From assembly GCF_907164915.1 (NCBI RefSeq), contig NC_061862.1:76213718-76277717 (forward strand): 64,000 bases of DNA. The letters run 5' to 3'. Source of the DNA: Impatiens glandulifera (lineage: Eukaryota; Streptophyta; Magnoliopsida; Ericales; Balsaminaceae). Both the position numbers and the translations under genes were made by a program. Below the pieces are notes generated by a model that saw only the letters and a list, made by a program, of their open reading frames with translations, was not told the origin of the DNA and made no database searches. This document shows positions 58,826-64,000 of this stretch, piece by piece (the first letter of the stretch is position 1; every line of letters starts with the position of its first letter).

Positions 58826-60488
58826 AAAGTATTTTTGTCGCAATAGTTGTTAAAGAAAGCCAACATTCTACATGTTAAGAAATACGAGAAGATTGTTTAG
58901 GGTTTTACCTAGTTAATAGACGGCTTCATCCGAACACTTTGAGAAGGCGATTAAAAAAAAAGATGAACACTCTCTTGCAGATTTGGTTTACCTGGATCTA
59001 CAAAAAGAAGACAAAAACTTGACGAGTGATTTCTAACAGAGAAATCGCAGATGTACAACAACAAATCGCTACACACTTCAAGGGATCCAATGTTGCATTA
59101 ACATCATCCCCTAAATCACAAAGAACCTTCGACGCCACCCCAAATGCCATTTTTGCGAGAAGATTGTAGCGGAGAAGATTCGTGCTAGGGTTTGAAAAAT
59201 CGATGAGAGAGGAAGTAAATAGTGTGAGTGCAACAGAAAATTTTCTGTTTATTTAAATTATTATTTCAATGAACTTAACTTCACTTTTAATAACATTGTA
59301 AATAAAAGTGAAGCAAACGCAAATGAATGATTGATTAATGTAAATACCTAGTGAAATTTGCTTCATTAGATAGCGCTTGTTTCACTTCTATCAGCGCTGC
59401 AAATACTTAGTGAAGCAAACCTCATCAGGTAGCGTTTGTTTCACTTCTTTGAGCGCTGTAAATACCTAGTGAAGCAAACATAATCAGGTAGCGCTTGTTT
59501 CACTCATTTGAGCGCTGTAAATACTTAGTGAATCAACTCTCACCAGGTAGCGCTTGTTTCGTTTTTTATTCTCTTGCAGGTTTACATGAAGGCATAAATA
59601 CTTTTACATGAACGTATAAATGTTTTTACATAAATATATATGTTAGTGGTTTTACATGAACATTTATAGATATTTAATATATAATTATATAAAATATAAA
59701 ATAAATTTACTTAAATATATATTTTACAAATAAATTTTAAAATATTTTGTTTTACAAATTAATTTAAATATATTACAGAAATTTTTTAACATGTTATTCT
59801 ATATACATATATTTAATATATAATTATATAAAATATAAAATAATTAAAATAAATTTATTTAAATATCTTACAAATAAATTTTAAAATATTTTGTTTTACA
59901 ATTTTATTTAAATATCTTACAAATAAATTTAAAAATATTTTGTTTTACAAATTTTTAAAAATATCTTACATAATTTTTTTTTATAAATGTGGTTATATAT
60001 ATATATATATTTAATATATAATTACATAAATTATAAAATTATTCATACAAATTAATTTAAATATATCACAAATAAATTTATAAATATGTTGTTATATATA
60101 TATATATATTTATATAATATATAATTATATACACGGTAAAATAATTAATATATTTTATTATGTATTGTTTTAAAGTTTACATTAGATTTATATGATTTTA
60201 AAGAAATAATAAATGGTTTTACATGAATTAGTAAGTGGATTTACATGTAAATTAAAGGAATTATATTTTTACAATGAGTGAGTAGGGAGGAAAGTGAAGC
60301 AATGTTCACTGAATGGTGCTTCTCAAACTTGATTTTACATTGGTGAAGTGGACCGATAATTATATCCAGGTTTCGGGTCTCTCTCTTCATTTCAACCAAA
60401 AGTTTAATTTAATAATATAATAATAATGATGCATTATAATTGGCCCGGAACAGGGAATAGAGAATTCAGTAGCAGAAGATCTGATTGG
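58826..60488 (-). repeat. Right inverted arm
   Basis: About 1.65 kb, reverse complement of the left arm, with shorter AT runs. The inner end starts 'ttttgtcgcaatagttgtta' and the outer end is 'cagaagatctgattg'. Confidence 0.85.
59335..59585. repeat. Tandem 60-65-bp repeats in the right arm
   Basis: Reverse-complement counterpart of the left-arm repeats: about four units with GGTAGCGCTTGTTTCAC and GAGCGCTGTAAATAC. Confidence 0.8.
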
Positions 60489-61186
60489 CTCCAAAGTGGT
60501 TCAACTAGTTCATAACTAATCAATAATTAATTCTATACTAATTCACCTAATGTCGATCACTCGATCTTCGGTGTCGGTTATCAAATAGATTGAGCAACTT
60601 TAAAAAGACTTTTTTAGGATAATTTTGAAGGTTTAAGTATTAAATGTCTAGTGAGAGTAAATAAAATCGTTAAACCAAAGTTGTCTATAAGTCACAATGT
60701 ATTAAACCTTTTGAGCTTCACTCACGCAATCCTTTTGAAATGGTTATTGTCACGATAATCGATTCGATCTGAACCTATTGGAACAAATTTCCCCGCTTTA
60801 ACGGTGGATCGAGCGGATAAAAAAGACTCGTAGATTGGGACAGAACTAATAATTCTTTGCCCTGCTCTAATCCCCGCCCAAATACATAAAATTACAATAA
60901 TGTCATTATATATATATATTACTATATCAATACATATATTTGTATTATAACTATCAAGATAAAAATAAAATAAAAATATACCCAAACTAAACTAATCAAA
61001 TTATAATCTATATCATGATCTTCACCTCATCCCTTTACTTATCAATCAAACTAATTATTAACTATAAAAAAATTAGAAAAATATTTCATCTTTTTTTCCT
61101 TCTTCATAATTTTCCTACTAGTGATAATACAGGTCGCAACTCAGGCCACGGATAGTGACGGACTAAAACAACGTCATTTCATTTCT
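60489..61186. other. Intergenic DNA, no gene seen
   Basis: A GC-richer patch at 60740-60890 (CCCCGCTTTAACGGTGGATC, CTAATCCCCGCCCAAATAC) resembles the ends of the possible hAT-like MITE at 15635, but no paired terminus was found. Confidence 0.4.
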
Positions 61187-61418
61187 AAATTTTATTTGAG
61201 TTTGTTAAAAAATTGTAACTCAAATATTTTTTCTCTCTTTCACATCATCTTCCACAATCCTTTACATACATAATAGTCTTACCCAATTTAATTTGTAAAA
61301 AATAGTCTAAGTTATTATTATAAATAGAGTATAAAATATGAGTGTCTACAATATGACTTTCGTATTAACCCCATATATTAACCCATGTATTATCAATGCC
61401 TTATTCATACTCATATCA
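61187..61418. repeat. Left flank shared by CACTA copies A and C
   Basis: Matches 21662-21905; ends in TCA directly before CACTAG. Confidence 0.8.
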
Positions 61419-64000
61419 CACTAGTAAAAAATAGCCTATATTGATCGGTAAACCGATCGGTATTAACTACCAAATTAATTGTTATAGGCCTATAGCGATT
61501 GGTCATATACCAATCGCTCTCAATCGACAAATGCCTTCTCGTTGTTGCTTTTATTGGAACCGACAATTGGTAGATGACCAATCGCTATAGGCTTATAGCG
61601 ATTGGTCTAATAATCAATAGTTATTACCTAATCATATAGTGATTGGTATAATAACCATTAATTATTACCTAAAGCCCTATAGCGAGTGGTTAAACAACCA
61701 ATCACCATTTCCCCATTAGTTTATAGGAATTGGTTTAATAACCAATAACTATTATCTAATATAAATAAAAATATTTAATTAAATAATATTACAATACTTA
61801 ATATAAAACTGAAAATTTAATTATAACCATAATTAAAACATAAACACAAACCCTCAATTGAACCAAAATCATAACCAATGTTATTAAACAAACACACAAC
61901 CAAAGTATTACTCCAACATTAACCAAAATCATAACAAAAGAAGTTCTTAACACATACATAATCAAAGTACTACACCAACATTTGAAATCTAACCAAAATC
62001 ATAACAAAAGTTTTTACTTAATTCGGGTCTTCCCTAGAATCATCGTCGTCTTATTGTTGGGGTTGCACATATGGAATTGTTGTTGATGGCCTTTAACCCA
62101 ATGATTGACCGCCAATATTAGTAAATTGGGCAAATAATGTAGGATTTATCGATTCATTACCGGACATAAACTATGACATAAGACGCATCATCTCGGTTCT
62201 CTCCATCCTCATCCTCTCTTCCATTTGAGCATTTTTTCATCCTCATCCTGGATTCAAGGTAAAAAATCCGGTCTCAAATGAAGAAAAAGAAAGCATGTCG
62301 CGTGAGGAAAAACACATCTTCAACAACTCCATGATTTAACATTCAACCAAAAAGAAATGAAATTAAAGCATACATTTAAATTATGTCGATCTAAAGCTAG
62401 ACATTGATCAATAAAATTACAATATTATCAAATAACCTCACAAACAAAAAATTAGTTTGACATTTTTCAAAACCAACAACATATATAGAATTTAACCAAA
62501 CATCTTGTGAGCATGATTTCAAATGACAATAAGACACTCAATTTAAATACACCAATCATGAAACTACTTCAATTCAACTCAAAAATCATAATGCCTAAAC
62601 CATTAAAACTCATTCAAATCATGTCTAAAGCTTGACATTCAACAAAATCACAATTTTAAAACCAAAATATATTATCATTTAACCAAACACCTTGTGAGCA
62701 TGATTTCAAATAACTATAAAATATACCTCAATCATGATTTCAACAACATATATTTCAATCTCATCGGTGAAAGAAAACCTACATAAATTAGGGGTTATGG
62801 TTTAAGAAATTATGGTTTAAAAGATTAAGGACTTAGGGAAGAACTTACCGATCATATTTGGACGGCAGTGAAATCGAATGTTGGACAGCGATGAATGATC
62901 TTGGACGGCGACAACTCTCTCGGCGACGGTAGCGACTCTTTCAACGACGACGGTGGAAGATCTTGGACGAATCGGTAGTCGGCGCGCAGGGGAAGGGAGA
63001 AAGAGAAACAAACCGGGGATAAGGAGAGGCTCTCGGGTTAATTTACTTTTTTTATAGGTAATAGAGATTTGTAATATCACTTAAGGTAATAGAGATTTGT
63101 CACTTATCGAATCGCTATTAAGGAAGTAAAATAGATTGGTTGATATTCCAATCGCTATTAGCGCATCCAAAACGCGGAAAAACCTAGCGCCTTTTTTACG
63201 CGGTGTTTAATTGGAGGGTATACCAATTGATTTTGTAACCAATCGGCATTATATGTAGTGTAATATCGATTGGTTTAAAGACCAATCACTATTACCAGAT
63301 ATCATATAGATACGATAGGAATTTACACCAATCGCTATTATTGGTAGTTGTAGAATTATCTTGAAAGAAAATAATTCCAAGAATTGAATGTTATCAGTAG
63401 AAAATCAATGAGAACAATTAATTTTCTACTTGATTAAAAATTTACTGTTGATTGTTAAATCAATTATAATTGATTTAATTTTTATTTGATTTTATTGATA
63501 GATTTGATTTTTGTTTTATTGATATTTAATTTTATTGATATGTAATTTTCAATATTTAAGCACTAGACTTCTTATATAATACACAAGCTAATACAAACAA
63601 TAAAAATATTATTTCCCTCTCTCAAAATTCTACATGATATAAGAGCCAAAGTTTTGTTCTTGAGCTATAAAATCTAGTCTTCTGCTGCCTCCATCAATGG
63701 TTACTTTAGTCATTGATGGAGGGCTCTAATATTGCTTTATTAATTATTATTATTATTTTTAAAATAATATTTTATTTCTGTAAAGAATATTTTATTCATC
63801 AACATACAGCGACACTCCGACGTTTCAAGCGAACTCGTTGTCATCAACATTCAGCGACACTCCAGCGTTTCAAGCCAACTCGCTATCATCAACATCCAAC
63901 GATACTCTGGAATTTCAAGTCAACTCATTGTCATCAACATCCAACGACACTCTAGCGTTTAAAGCCAACTCTCTGTCATCAACATCCAGCGACACTCCGT
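61419..64000. mobile_element. CACTA element copy C with nested LTR element, runs off the window
   Basis: The left terminus CACTAGTAAAAAATAGCC at 61419 is intact. Subterminal AGCGATTGGT motifs and the same Transposase_24 remnant (about 62040-62240) follow. From about 61966 it is nearly identical to copy B. The nested LTR element starts at 63349 at the same position as in copy B. The right end lies outside the window. Confidence 0.9.
63349..64000 (+). mobile_element. Nested copia-derived LTR element, partial second copy
   Basis: LTR 63349-63634, primer-like TGATATAAGAGCC, the 12-bp hairpin near 63690-63722, and the start of the 45-bp repeats (from about 63816). Nearly identical to 32736-33400. 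Truncated by the window edge. Confidence 0.9.

Larger units (their letters stand above)
53917..60488 (+). mobile_element. Large inverted-repeat element carrying a host gene copy (Pack-MULE-like)
   Basis: Two long inverted arms (53917-56310 and 58826-60488) enclose about 2.5 kb. Arm matches run from 'caattcagatattctcttac' at the outer left to inner anchors such as 'cttcatccgaacactttgag' (58923-58942; reversed at 56195-56214). The interior holds exons of a plant gene with introns. Long terminal inverted repeats with captured intron-containing gene pieces are the hallmark of Pack-MULEs. The 9-bp duplication was not identified and no transposase is present, so the superfamily is an inference. Confidence 0.72.

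Noticed and set aside
60725..60890. A second hAT-like MITE
   Set aside because: A GC-rich patch resembles one end of the candidate at 15635, but no opposite end or duplication was visible.

Overview
The window is nuclear DNA from a flowering plant, most likely a eudicot. It is AT-rich and has long intergenic stretches. It is packed with plant-type transposable elements: Ty1/copia and Ty3/gypsy LTR elements primed by initiator tRNA-Met, CACTA/En-Spm elements with a plant Transposase_24 gene, Mutator-like, hAT and Tourist MITEs, and tRNA-derived SINEs. Only one convincing host gene is present, a two-exon PHD-like zinc-finger gene (16265-17896, + strand). No rRNA gene, genuine tRNA gene, CRISPR array or bacterial feature was seen. 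The species cannot be named from the sequence.

Layout. 1-3343: a minus-strand copia element inserted into the reverse transcriptase of a second, decayed copia element (3344-5695). 5696-11139: AT-rich DNA with a tandem tRNA-related SINE-like repeat and a complete Mutator-type MITE with a 9-bp target duplication. 11140-14660: a complete, young, non-autonomous gypsy element of TR-GAG type (gag and protease, no reverse transcriptase) with 643-bp LTRs. 15.6-16.1 kb: a possible hAT-like element, then the PHD-like gene. 18-21.9 kb: a Tourist MITE, a SINE-like copy and AT-rich DNA.

21.9-45.2 kb: two copies of a large duplicated segment. Unit 1 (about 21.9-29.7 kb) and unit 2 (about 31.3-44.9 kb) each carry a CACTA element, a Mutator-like element and a common downstream block ending in a second CACTA terminus with a captured gene fragment. 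Later insertions distinguish them: a SINE and a hAT MITE only in unit 1; a CACTA element with transposase genes (35.5-40.8 kb) and expanded AT repeats only in unit 2. A third copy of the first CACTA element, close to the second, starts at 61.4 kb and runs off the window. Copies two and three share an LTR element nested at the same position.

45.2-49.7 kb: a second CACTA remnant with an 83-bp palindromic tandem array, then a copia fragment. 49.7-53.9 kb: AT-rich DNA, a very long (AT)n run and a pogo-like transposase remnant. 53.9-60.5 kb: a large inverted-repeat element with arms of about 2.4 and 1.65 kb. It encloses an intron-containing, stop-ridden copy of a plant gene, the layout of a Pack-MULE.

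The genes do not form a pathway. Apart from the PHD-like gene, nearly all coding sequence belongs to mobile elements, mostly broken. The most unusual items are the Pack-MULE-like element, the palindromic 83-bp arrays, the three-LTR nested element with a 15-residue coding repeat, and the empty sites that let several insertions be ordered in time.
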